Below, in pieces: positions 10,901 through 18,160 of a DNA stretch of 64,000 nucleotides (positions are counted from its first letter, which is position 1; every line of letters begins with the position of its first letter). Under the pieces are notes generated by a model that did not search any database, was not told the DNA's origin, and worked only from the letters and a program-made list of their open reading frames with translations. A program made the position numbers and the translations under genes. This DNA is from Thalassobacter stenotrophicus (lineage in GTDB: Bacteria > Pseudomonadota > Alphaproteobacteria > Rhodobacterales > Rhodobacteraceae). The stretch lies in the NCBI RefSeq assembly GCF_001458315.1, contig NZ_CYRX01000033.1, forward strand, positions 618,621-682,620, read 5' to 3'.

Positions 10901-11433
10901 TGTACCAATCCATGCTGGAGGAAACGATTGCCAAGTTGAAGGCCGGTGAGGCGGGCTTGGTTGAGACGGATGACCAATGGGCGCCGCAGATCAACCTAGG
11001 GGTGCCCGTGTTGATCCCCGAGGATTACGTGCCCGATTTGGACGTGCGGCTGGGCTTGTATCGCAGGCTCTCAACGCTGGCGAGCAAGGTCGAGTTGGAG
11101 GGCTTTGCGGCTGAGTTGATTGACCGGTTCGGCCCCCTCCCGCGGGAAGTCACGTTGCTGACGCGGATCGTGCGGATCAAGGCGATGTGCAAGAAGGCGG
11201 GTATTGCCAAGCTGAACGTCGGGGCCAAGGGCGCCACGATTGAGTTTTATAACAACAAATACGCCAATCCCGCAGGGTTGGTGGCGTTTGTTCACGGGCA
11301 AAATGGCCGGGCCAAGATCAAGGATACCAAGATCGTGGTGCAACAGGATTGGCCGTCTGAGGGTGACCGCGTGAAGGGGGCATTTGCCTTGGCTAAGGAC
11401 TTGGCACTGAACGCGCGGGCCTCTGCGGCTTAG
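7999..11433 (+). CDS. mfd: Transcription-repair coupling factor
   Basis: This 1144-residue SF2 translocase removes stalled RNA polymerase and recruits UvrA to DNA lesions. The N-terminal UvrB-like part is followed by the CarD-like RNA-polymerase-interacting module (LVVHVDHGVGRYLGLE near residue 480). The helicase core comes next, with Walker A GDVGFGKTE near residue 624 and the DEEQ box (LLVIDEEQHFG), then motif VI in QIRGRVGRSK and the C-terminal TRCF domain. An upstream open extension of 69 codons runs through the previous gene in another frame, so the ATG at 7999 is chosen. Its stop codon overlaps that of the convergent kpsC-like gene by four bases (TTAG). Confidence 0.96.
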   Translation: MASSNHITASGAPEGFDASVLLRELENGMVLHLARDDKRMEAMAAALRFFAPKVPVLRLPGWDCLPYDRVSPNPEISAERMATLTLLAHGFSEKVIVLSTLNAATQRVPAREVLRGAGFAARLNQRLDEKALRDYLVRNGFSQTSTVMEPGDYAFRGGIIDIWPAGEPAPVRLDLFGDTLDGLRRFDPQSQRTTEQLKGIELAPVSEVILDGPAITRFRQTYRIEFGAAGTDDPLYEAVSAGRKHAGIEHWLPFFHETLETLFDYMPTASVVVDPDADALRADRWTSLTDMYDNRHEAMTAKGRVDTVYKPCPPDLLYLDDAAWGAALAPRRVVNMSTFSQPTGPGVIDLGARQGRNFAPERQQAELSLFTALKSHVQAVRADKAVVIASYSGGARERLQGLLLDEELTDVKLIKNRSEVAKGEVGLTIWPLDEGFEASDIVVISEQDVLGERLVRGPKKKRRAENYLTEAQSLSPQDLVVHVDHGVGRYLGLETVRAAGAPHECLTLEYAGGDRLFLPVENIELLSRYGQSEGMLDKLGGGAWQARKAKLKERIRQVAERLMRIAAERALRRAPALIAPHDMYETFAARFPYTETDDQMSAIDDVVSDLGSGRPMDRLVVGDVGFGKTEVAMRAAFVAASAGKQVAVIAPTTLLARQHAASFAERFRGTALTVRQLSRFVTNKEAAATRAGIADGSVDIAIGTHALLAKTVKFQDLGLLVIDEEQHFGVTHKERLKEMRSDVHVLTLSATPIPRTLQMSLSGVRDLSVIGTPPVDRLAIRTYVSAFDTVTLREALLREHYRGGQSFVVVPRISDLSEMEEFLRNQVPEVTYALAHGQLAAGDLDDRMNAFYDGKYDVLLATTIVESGIDIPTANTMIIHRADMFGLSQLYQIRGRVGRSKTRAYAYLTTKPRTKLTPTAQKRLKVLGSLDALGAGFNIASQDLDIRGSGNIIGEEQSGHMREVGHELYQSMLEETIAKLKAGEAGLVETDDQWAPQINLGVPVLIPEDYVPDLDVRLGLYRRLSTLASKVELEGFAAELIDRFGPLPREVTLLTRIVRIKAMCKKAGIAKLNVGAKGATIEFYNNKYANPAGLVAFVHGQNGRAKIKDTKIVVQQDWPSEGDRVKGAFALAKDLALNARASAA

Positions 11434-13448
11434 CGGTTTGGGCGCGGGAGTGAGGCCAGAACGCTCTGGAGCTTGACGCCCGCGCGGGCGGCATATCCGC
11501 TGCGGATTTTGCCGCCCTGCGCGAGCCGCATCACCGCGACCTCGGGCGGGCAGGCTAGCCCCGTTTCGGCGTCGTAATAGCGCGGATAGGCGATCAAGGT
11601 GGCGTGTACGAATTGCAGCAGGGTCGGGCGGGCTTGGCGGCGCGCGGGGATGGTGCCCAAGTCGCGGGTCAGCCCCCAGCCCGCATAGAACGGCGCCCCA
11701 AGCGTCGTGACAGGCACGCCGCGCAACAGGGCCTCAAACCCGAGGGTTGAGGTCATGGTCCACACCTCATCCGCGATTTTCAACAGCGCGAGGGGGTCTG
11801 CCTCGCTTGCGATGAAATCGGCCTCAGTCGCGGGGATTTGACCGTTGCGCAGGCCGGTTTCCACGTCCGGGTGGGGTTTGTAGATGATCCATGCATCGGG
11901 GTTTTCGCGCCGCGAGGCGGCCAGAAGGGCGGCGTTATCCGCGACGCGGTCCGTGCCCGTCAGGATGGAGGCATCATCCGCCACTTGCCCCGGTACAAGG
12001 ATCACCCGCGCGCCTTTGGGCGGGGTGGGGGCGGCGGCGCGCCCGGTGAGGTTATATTTCGTCACCCCAAGTTTCAGGAGCGCATCTACCAAGCGTTTGG
12101 CGCGCACCTGATCGGCCGCGCTTAGGCTTGCGGATTGGGTGATCAGCCCTTCAAGGTCCGAAGCGCTGCGCGGGTCGTAATAGATGCCCGCGTGATCCAG
12201 CACGAGGCTGAGCGGCGGCGTCATCGCAGCCCCCAACCCGCGCGAGCGAAGAAAGCCGTCCTCCACTTGGATCAGCGGTTGATTGTGATTGGCACTGGTG
12301 GCGCGCAGTTCCGGCGTGATCGCGCGGCTCCAGACCAGCACGGGGCGGTCCGGTGCGCGCAGGGTCTCCGTAAATGTCATGCGCATGGGGCGGCCAAACA
12401 TCTCCTGAAAGGCGGCGCGTTTCCAAAATCGCATGCCGGTCCCGATGTATCCCTGCCGGTCCTCGCGCCACGCGCGGGCCTGCGCCTCAAGGATTTCGAG
12501 GATATCCTCCAGCTCGCACAGGGTGTCGGTGAAGGGGCTGTACCACTTGGGGTATATTAGCATTGCGCCCGCAAACAGCTGCGCCTTGGTCAGGGTGCGA
12601 CGGCGGCGATCAATCGGGTTGCGGTCCGCCGTCAGGCCCCAGCCCGCATAGAACGGTTGGCCAAACACCTGCGGTTTGTGGCCCGCAAGGATTGCTTCAA
12701 AGCCCATGTGGCTCGACACGGTATAGACCGCGATCGCCCCGTCCAGCAGGGCCCAAGGCGAAAGGGCGCGGTCCTCAAGCGTGATGTTGCGGTTCGTATC
12801 AGATTTGGTGAAATGGCCGGTGCCTGCGTGCGCTTTGGGGTGGGATTTGATGATGATCCGGGTGTGGGGGTGTTCGGTCTGGGCAAAGACCAACATCTCC
12901 CGAAAGGTGGCGGCGGAGGCGTTGCCATAGGTGATGGCCGGGTCATCGCGGGGCTGGTCGATGACCAACACATAGCCGGGTTTTGGCGGCTCTAGCGCGG
13001 GGTCCACGGCGGCGAACTTGGTGATATGCGTGCGGCGCATCCGGTCCATTGCGTTGTTTGCACGGGCCAGTAGGGGGGCATCGTCGAACGGGTGCCGCGC
13101 CAGCAGGTTTTCGAGGTCCGTTGGGCGGCGCGCGTCATAGTGGCTGCCGCGATGATCGACGCACAGGCCGATGGGCGGCGTGCCGTGATCCGTGGGATGC
13201 AGGCCGCACAAAAAACCATCGTCCAAGCGGGTGATCGGCAGGGTGTTGCGGGCGGCTGCGGCCTCGGCCCGCTGGGTGTGTGGGCCGTGCCCATAAGCGG
13301 CCACCGTGTCGCCGCCCCGTGCGGTTGGGCCAAAGACCAGATCAATCCCGGCCAATTGCAGGATCCGCCGCACCCTGCGGTCGGTTGCAAAGCGGGTGTT
13401 ATAGAAACGCGCCCGAAGGGACCCCTCGGGCGCGGTGGAAGAAGACAT
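11430..13448 (-). CDS. kpsC: KpsC-type capsule polysaccharide beta-Kdo transferase
   Basis: This cytoplasmic protein of about 672 residues consists of two similar halves. Each half carries a DDGFLCGL or EDGFLRSRGLG segment, an LDxxGxxYD segment and the signature FGQPFYAGWGLT or LGAPFYAGWGLT, at about residue 250 and again near 585. In characterised capsule systems KpsC has two Kdo-transferase domains that build the lipid-linked poly-Kdo primer for export by an ABC or Wza-type system. It lies 25 bases downstream of the Wza-like lipoprotein gene and is presumably cotranscribed with it. KpsS and the ABC transporter are not in the window. An upstream in-frame ATG would overlap the preceding gene, so I take the ATG at 13448, which has only a weak ribosome binding site. 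Confidence 0.85.
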   Translation of the reverse strand: MSSSTAPEGSLRARFYNTRFATDRRVRRILQLAGIDLVFGPTARGGDTVAAYGHGPHTQRAEAAAARNTLPITRLDDGFLCGLHPTDHGTPPIGLCVDHRGSHYDARRPTDLENLLARHPFDDAPLLARANNAMDRMRRTHITKFAAVDPALEPPKPGYVLVIDQPRDDPAITYGNASAATFREMLVFAQTEHPHTRIIIKSHPKAHAGTGHFTKSDTNRNITLEDRALSPWALLDGAIAVYTVSSHMGFEAILAGHKPQVFGQPFYAGWGLTADRNPIDRRRRTLTKAQLFAGAMLIYPKWYSPFTDTLCELEDILEILEAQARAWREDRQGYIGTGMRFWKRAAFQEMFGRPMRMTFTETLRAPDRPVLVWSRAITPELRATSANHNQPLIQVEDGFLRSRGLGAAMTPPLSLVLDHAGIYYDPRSASDLEGLITQSASLSAADQVRAKRLVDALLKLGVTKYNLTGRAAAPTPPKGARVILVPGQVADDASILTGTDRVADNAALLAASRRENPDAWIIYKPHPDVETGLRNGQIPATEADFIASEADPLALLKIADEVWTMTSTLGFEALLRGVPVTTLGAPFYAGWGLTRDLGTIPARRQARPTLLQFVHATLIAYPRYYDAETGLACPPEVAVMRLAQGGKIRSGYAARAGVKLQSVLASLPRPNR

Positions 13449-13473
13449 GTCTGGTCGCGGTCCCAAGGGGCGC

Positions 13474-14610
13474 TTAGCCGCCTTCGACCAGCTGGCTGAC
13501 CGCGCCGACATTGCCAAGCGACCCTGTGAGCGAGGAGATTGTCTTGCTCCAGGTCACAAACGGGGCCTCGGTCACATAGACGGTATCGCCATCCCGCACG
13601 ACGAAATCACGGGCGATGAACACGCCGTTCGGCTCCGTCAGGTCGAGCACATAGGCAAAGCGCTGGGTGCCGATCAGATCATCGCGGTCCAACACCTGAC
13701 GGGCGATGAACTCTGGCTCATTACGGAAAACGAACACGCCGGTGGGGTCGGCCAGACTGCTGTTTAAACCGCCGACCTGTGCGATGGCCTCAATCGCCGA
13801 AAGCGTTTGGCTTTCAAAGGCGAGGCGGCTTTGCGCGCCGGTTGCGCCAAGGGCCGTGAAGGAGCGGCTGTCCTCTTCGACCAGAATGCGGTCATCATTG
13901 CGCAGGGCAATGTCGAGGCGCGGTTGTTTATAGAGATCCAGCAGCCAGACTTTTTCCGTCGCATTGCCGCGCACCAGCGTGACTTGTGCAATCTCGGGCA
14001 CCGCGCTGACGCCGCCCGCTGTGGCCAGCATCGAGGTCAGCATCCGGTTGGAGCGTTCGATTGGATAGACCCCCTGCGCGCCGACGTTGCCCAGCACGCT
14101 GACCGTGGCACCATCGCCCGCAAGGCGACGCACGACGACTTGAGGGTCGGGGGTTTGCGCATCCAGCCGTTCGGTGATGATTTCGCGCAGGCGGTTGGGG
14201 GAATTGCCCGCCGCCCGGATGCGCCCAGCGTAGGGCACAAAGATAAAGCCCGCGCCGTCTACTTGAACCTCATTGATGACGGAGGCGTTCTGACCCGCAC
14301 TCGCGAGCAAGCCGTCCTCAACGTTTTCGTAGATCGTCAGGCCCAGCGTGTCGCCGGGGCGGATCGTGTCCGCGCCAACGGGGGCTGCATTGATCAGTTC
14401 CTCCGAAAAGCCCAGTGCGGGCACAATGCCCGTGGCCCGCGTCACGCGGTCATTGACGGATACGATGAACGCATCCCCCTGTTCGAGGACAGAACCTGAA
14501 AAGATTTGGCGTTTGCTTGGCCCACCGCGTGGCAACCCGCAGGCCGCCACCAAAGACGCAATCAACACCAGGACGATAATCTTCGCCCCCCGGGGTGCCG
14601 TGGTAATCAA
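13474..14610 (-). CDS. Polysaccharide export lipoprotein (Wza/OMA family)
   Basis: This 378-residue protein begins with a lipoprotein signal ending V-A-A-C, with the acylated cysteine at residue 24. The polysaccharide export domain follows (GDTLGLTIYENVEDGL near 100). Then come SLBB-type repeats, seen as ATVSVLGNVGAQGVYPI and the later FVVRDGDTVYVTEAP segment. Family members form the outer-membrane channel for capsule or exopolysaccharide export. The C terminus lacks a long amphipathic helix I could identify with confidence. It is the first gene of a two-gene unit with the KpsC-like transferase, and divergent from ribE across 246 bases. Confidence 0.88.
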   Translation of the reverse strand: MITTAPRGAKIIVLVLIASLVAACGLPRGGPSKRQIFSGSVLEQGDAFIVSVNDRVTRATGIVPALGFSEELINAAPVGADTIRPGDTLGLTIYENVEDGLLASAGQNASVINEVQVDGAGFIFVPYAGRIRAAGNSPNRLREIITERLDAQTPDPQVVVRRLAGDGATVSVLGNVGAQGVYPIERSNRMLTSMLATAGGVSAVPEIAQVTLVRGNATEKVWLLDLYKQPRLDIALRNDDRILVEEDSRSFTALGATGAQSRLAFESQTLSAIEAIAQVGGLNSSLADPTGVFVFRNEPEFIARQVLDRDDLIGTQRFAYVLDLTEPNGVFIARDFVVRDGDTVYVTEAPFVTWSKTISSLTGSLGNVGAVSQLVEGG

Positions 14611-14856
14611 AAGAATGGGCTCCTAGCTGCCGAAGTGCCTCAGTTTTATATTTTGGAAAAGCGTACCCCGTGTGGGCGTGTATTTCTAGTTTTTCATGGG
14701 GCTTTGCGCGTCGCGTAGACGAAATTTCGCCGAGTGTGGCATTTATTTCACAAGGTTTCGGGAAGGGCGCGCGCGTTTGGCGGTGCCGCAATGTGCCCGC
14801 AGGCTTGTCTTGGCAGGTGGTTAGGGCTACCTCGCGGTGAGCAACAGGAGGCCTTT

Positions 14857-15456
14857 ATGTTCACAGGTATCATCACCGATGTTGGAACGATCCGCACGCT
14901 AGAGCGGCGCGGCGATCTGCGGGCGCGGATTGGCACGGCCTACGACCCTGAGGGGATCGACCTTGGGGCCTCGATTGCCTGTGACGGTTGCTGCCTGACG
15001 GTTGTGGACCGGGGGCGCGATGATCAAGGCGCGTGGTTTGACGTGGATATTTCGGCCGAAAGTGTCTCCAAGACCGCGATTTCCGATTGGGCCGAGGGGC
15101 GCGGCGTGAACCTTGAGCGCGCGCTGAAGGTCGGTGACGAACTGGGCGGGCACATTGTGTCGGGCCATGTGGACGGTGTCGCGCATATCACGGCCATGCA
15201 GGATGAGGGTGATAGCACACGCTATACCTTTGAGGTGCCTGAGGCGCTGGCGCGGTTCATCGCGCCCAAGGGGTCTGTTGCGCTTGATGGGACGTCGTTG
15301 ACCGTGAATGAGGTTGGCCGCACGCATTTCGGGGTGAACTTGATCCCGCACACCAAAACCGTGACCACATGGGGCGCGGCCAAGGTGGGCGACAAGGTTA
15401 ACCTTGAGATCGACACGCTCGCCCGTTACGTCGCCCGTCTGCAAGACTGGGCGTAG
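14857..15456 (+). CDS. ribE: Riboflavin synthase, alpha subunit
   Basis: This 199-residue enzyme dismutates two 6,7-dimethyl-8-ribityllumazines to riboflavin. It starts with the family signature MFTGIITDVG and has two lumazine-binding repeats. The second opens with GDELGGHIVSGHVDGVA near residue 96. The open frame continues upstream, but the strong ACAGGAGG ribosome binding site and the conserved N terminus set the start at 14857. It heads the ribE-ribB-ribH-nusB operon. I looked for an FMN riboswitch in front of it and saw none. RibD is not in the window. Confidence 0.96.
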   Translation: MFTGIITDVGTIRTLERRGDLRARIGTAYDPEGIDLGASIACDGCCLTVVDRGRDDQGAWFDVDISAESVSKTAISDWAEGRGVNLERALKVGDELGGHIVSGHVDGVAHITAMQDEGDSTRYTFEVPEALARFIAPKGSVALDGTSLTVNEVGRTHFGVNLIPHTKTVTTWGAAKVGDKVNLEIDTLARYVARLQDWA

Positions 15457-15576
15457 GTTCGCGCGCCCCTTTGGCGGGAGCGTATCTGCTCACTTTTCCC
15501 AACAGCCGTCGCGGCACGGCTGGTCACGCGGGCGCGGGCAGGGTATGTGCCTGCGCAACGATATCAGGAGAGACCC

Positions 15577-16698
15577 ATGTCAGATCCATTGCCCTTTGAG
15601 GCACCCGGCCCCGTTGAAGCCGCAAATTCCGATGTGATTTCCCCCATTGAGGAGATCATCGAAGACGCGCGCAACGGTCGTATGTTTATCCTTGTGGACC
15701 ATGAGGACCGTGAAAACGAAGGCGATCTGGTGATCCCTGCGCAAATGGCGACGCCGGATGCGATCAACTTTATGGCGACCCATGGGCGTGGCCTGATTTG
15801 TCTGACGCTACCCACCGAGCGGATCGACGCGCTGGGCCTGCCGTTGATGGCCACGCAAAACTCTAGCCGTCACGAGACCGCGTTTACCGTGTCGATTGAG
15901 GCGCGTGAGGGCGTGACGACCGGCATCTCTGCCCATGATCGGGCGCGCACGGTGGCTGTGGCGATTGACGCGGGCAAAACTGCGGCGGACATCGCGACGC
16001 CGGGCCACGTGTTTCCGCTGCGCGCGCGCGACGGTGGTGTGTTGGTCCGCGCGGGCCACACTGAGGCCGCGACGGATATCTCGCGGTTGGCGGGGCTGAA
16101 CCCTTCGGGCGTGATCTGTGAGATCATGAAAGAGGACGGGTCTATGGCTCGTTTGCCCGACCTGATTTCCTTCGCGCAGCGCCACGGTCTCAAGATCGGG
16201 ACGATCAGTGATCTGATCTCGTATCGGCGGCGGCACGACAATCTGGTGAACCAAACGGCGTCCCGTCCGGTCACATCTGCCCATGGGGGCGATTGGCTTT
16301 TGCGGATATTTACCGACGAAACTGAGGGCGCAGAGCACGTTGTCTTGACGAAAGGCGACATTTCCACGCCTGAGCCGGTTTTGGTACGCATGCATGCGCT
16401 CAATCCTGTTGAGGACGTTTTGGGCATCGGTGAGAGCGACCTTTCGCGCGCTATGGACGTGATTGCGGACGCGGATCGCGGCGTTGTCGTGCTGTTGCGT
16501 GATACGGCGATGAAGCTGGACACTGAGGGCAAAGCCTCGCCGCAGAAATTGCGGCAATACGGGCTGGGCGCGCAGATCCTTGCCGCACTTGGGATCTCGC
16601 AGATGATCCTTGTGACCAACTCGGGCGCACCCAAGGTTGTCGGCCTTGAGGCGTACGGCTTGGCTATCACCGGCACCCACCCCATCCCGCAGGAGTAG
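15577..16698 (+). CDS. ribB: 3,4-dihydroxy-2-butanone 4-phosphate synthase with degenerate RibA-like domain
   Basis: The first 210 or so of 373 residues are a complete RibB domain with the catalytic DHEDRENEGDL motif. It makes the four-carbon precursor of lumazine from ribulose 5-phosphate. The C-terminal 160 residues align with GTP cyclohydrolase II in layout, keeping RMHALNPVEDVLG and LGAQILAALGI. However, the three zinc-binding cysteines expected after the R-x-H motif are absent: VEDVLGIGESDL replaces the C-x10-C-x-C element. The domain is therefore almost certainly inactive as RibA, as known for RibBX-type proteins, and may be regulatory or structural. The ribosome binding site AGGAGAG supports this start. 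The ribH ATG lies three bases after the stop. Confidence 0.93.
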   Translation: MSDPLPFEAPGPVEAANSDVISPIEEIIEDARNGRMFILVDHEDRENEGDLVIPAQMATPDAINFMATHGRGLICLTLPTERIDALGLPLMATQNSSRHETAFTVSIEAREGVTTGISAHDRARTVAVAIDAGKTAADIATPGHVFPLRARDGGVLVRAGHTEAATDISRLAGLNPSGVICEIMKEDGSMARLPDLISFAQRHGLKIGTISDLISYRRRHDNLVNQTASRPVTSAHGGDWLLRIFTDETEGAEHVVLTKGDISTPEPVLVRMHALNPVEDVLGIGESDLSRAMDVIADADRGVVVLLRDTAMKLDTEGKASPQKLRQYGLGAQILAALGISQMILVTNSGAPKVVGLEAYGLAITGTHPIPQE

Positions 16699-16701
16699 AC
16701 C

Positions 16702-17250
16702 ATGGCCAGCGCTGAGCAGCATTATTCCCCACCCCGTCCAACCTTTGATGCGCCTGTTAAGGTTTTGGTCGTGGTTGCGCCGTATTACAAAGACATCGCT
16801 GACAACCTGTTGGCGGGCGCGACTGCGGAGCTAGAAGTCGCAGGCGCAAGTTATGAGGTGGTTGAAGTGCCCGGCGCGCTAGAGGTTCCCACAGCGATTG
16901 GTATTGCCCATCGGCAGTCGAATTTCGACGGCTATGTCGGCTTGGGCTGTGTCATCCGGGGTGAGACAACGCACTACGATACGGTCTGCAATGACAGCTC
17001 GCGCGGGATCACGATGCTGGGCCTTTCGGGGGCTTGTATCGGCAATGGTATCCTTACCGTTGAGAACCGCAAACAGGCTGAGGTCCGTGCTGATCCTAAG
17101 GATCAAAATAAAGGTGGTGGTGCGGCTGCAGCGGCGCTGCATTTGGTTGCGCTGACACGGAAATTCGCTAAACCGCCCTCTGGTGTGGGCTTCAAGCCCG
17201 CAGGCACCGTCTTGATGGCGGAAACGACCAAAGGGCCAACAACTGCATGA
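16702..17250 (+). CDS. ribH: 6,7-dimethyl-8-ribityllumazine synthase
   Basis: This 182-residue enzyme condenses the butanone phosphate from RibB with the pyrimidine intermediate. The catalytic histidine lies in GCVIRGETTHYDTVCN near residue 92, and the phosphate-binding EVPGALEVPTAI and C-terminal GGGAAAAALHL segments are present. The N terminus is slightly longer than minimal family members, and the C-terminal tail of about 25 residues is alanine- and threonine-rich. A ribosome binding site GCAGGAG lies inside the end of ribB. Its stop overlaps the nusB start (ATGA), indicating translational coupling. Confidence 0.96.
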   Translation: MASAEQHYSPPRPTFDAPVKVLVVVAPYYKDIADNLLAGATAELEVAGASYEVVEVPGALEVPTAIGIAHRQSNFDGYVGLGCVIRGETTHYDTVCNDSSRGITMLGLSGACIGNGILTVENRKQAEVRADPKDQNKGGGAAAAALHLVALTRKFAKPPSGVGFKPAGTVLMAETTKGPTTA

Positions 17251-17726
17251 CGACTTCTTCAGATACCCGGGCGCTGAAAAAGCAGATGAAATCTGCCGCG
17301 CGCCTTTTTGCCGTTCAGGCGCTATTCCAAATGGAAGCCGCAGGGCAGACCGTGGACAAGGTCCGCGTGGAGTTTGAAGATCACCGGTTTGGGGCCGACT
17401 ACGACATCGGTGAGATGGCCGATGGCGATTTGGACACGTTCCGTGACCTGTTGGAAGGCGCGGTTGAGCGTCAGGCCAAGATCGACCAAATGACCGACCG
17501 TGCGTTGGTGGCCAAGTGGCCGATTGACCGGATAGACCCCACGCTGCGGGCCTTGTTCCGGGCTGCGGGTGCGGAATTGATCGGTGCAAAAACACCGCCC
17601 AAGGTCGTGATCGTTGAATTCGTCGACGTTGCGCGCGCGTTTTTCCCCGAAGGCAAAGAGCCTAAGTTCGTGAACGCGGTGCTGGATCACATGGCCCGCG
17701 AAGCCCGGCCAGAGGCGTTTTCCTAA
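17247..17726 (+). CDS. nusB: Transcription antitermination factor NusB
   Basis: This 159-residue all-helical protein binds boxA RNA with NusE (S10) in rRNA antitermination complexes. Typical features are the N-terminal RLFAVQALFQME helix and the central LVAKWPIDRIDPTLRALFRAAGAEL segment with the conserved D-R-I-D. The C-terminal VIVEFVDVARAFFPEGKEPKFVNAVLD is also typical. It is the last gene of the rib operon, the usual alphaproteobacterial arrangement, and starts inside the ribH stop codon. Confidence 0.96.
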   Translation: MTTSSDTRALKKQMKSAARLFAVQALFQMEAAGQTVDKVRVEFEDHRFGADYDIGEMADGDLDTFRDLLEGAVERQAKIDQMTDRALVAKWPIDRIDPTLRALFRAAGAELIGAKTPPKVVIVEFVDVARAFFPEGKEPKFVNAVLDHMAREARPEAFS

Positions 17727-17845
17727 GCGAACGCCGGTATTTTCGGCCTAAACGGGTTGTTTTGGCGAAAATCACGCACAGTTAACCATTCAAGGGGCGT
17801 TTACGTGTATCATCGCGGTGACGCCCGCAAGAACGGAGACTGCAC

Positions 17846-18160
17846 ATGCCACACCATATTCGATTTCTTTTAAAACACGCGGCCATTGGGGCTGTTGCTG
17901 GGGTGGCTTTTGTCGGTCTGCTGTTGGCGTTTGATGTCGTGGGTCTGCGGCATCTGGTTTTGAACACCAGCGAAGGGTTTATCGCGCTTGCGGTGATGAC
18001 GATGTTGTTCGTGATCACCTTCGGCTCGGTTCAGATGGGCCGCGCAATTATGTCCCTTGGTCGGGATGATCGCAGGGGCGGTGGGCGGCCCCAGGCTGAG
18101 GCGCTTATCCCTATCCCGGTTGAGACGGCGCAGCGTCAGGCGCATCCTCGGCGTCGGTGA
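17846..18160 (+). CDS. Small two-helix membrane protein of unknown function
   Basis: This 104-residue protein has two predicted membrane helices, about 12-32 (AIGAVAGVAFVGLLLAFDVVGL) and 44-62 (FIALAVMTMLFVITFGSV). The charged, arginine-rich tail is probably cytoplasmic. A GGAG ribosome binding site lies before the ATG. I do not recognise a named family, though similar small proteins beside nusB are common in Rhodobacterales. Its last 50 bases overlap the end of the convergent antiporter gene, the longest overlap in this window. Confidence 0.7.
   Translation: MPHHIRFLLKHAAIGAVAGVAFVGLLLAFDVVGLRHLVLNTSEGFIALAVMTMLFVITFGSVQMGRAIMSLGRDDRRGGGRPQAEALIPIPVETAQRQAHPRRR

Noticed and set aside
14611..14856. 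Possible FMN riboswitch before ribE
   Set aside because: The conserved RFN sequence blocks are not visible here or in the ribE-ribB gap (15457-15576).
17782..17789. TTAACCAT, a CtrA half-site, before the small membrane gene
   Set aside because: The second TTAA half at seven-base spacing is absent, and single half-sites occur by chance.
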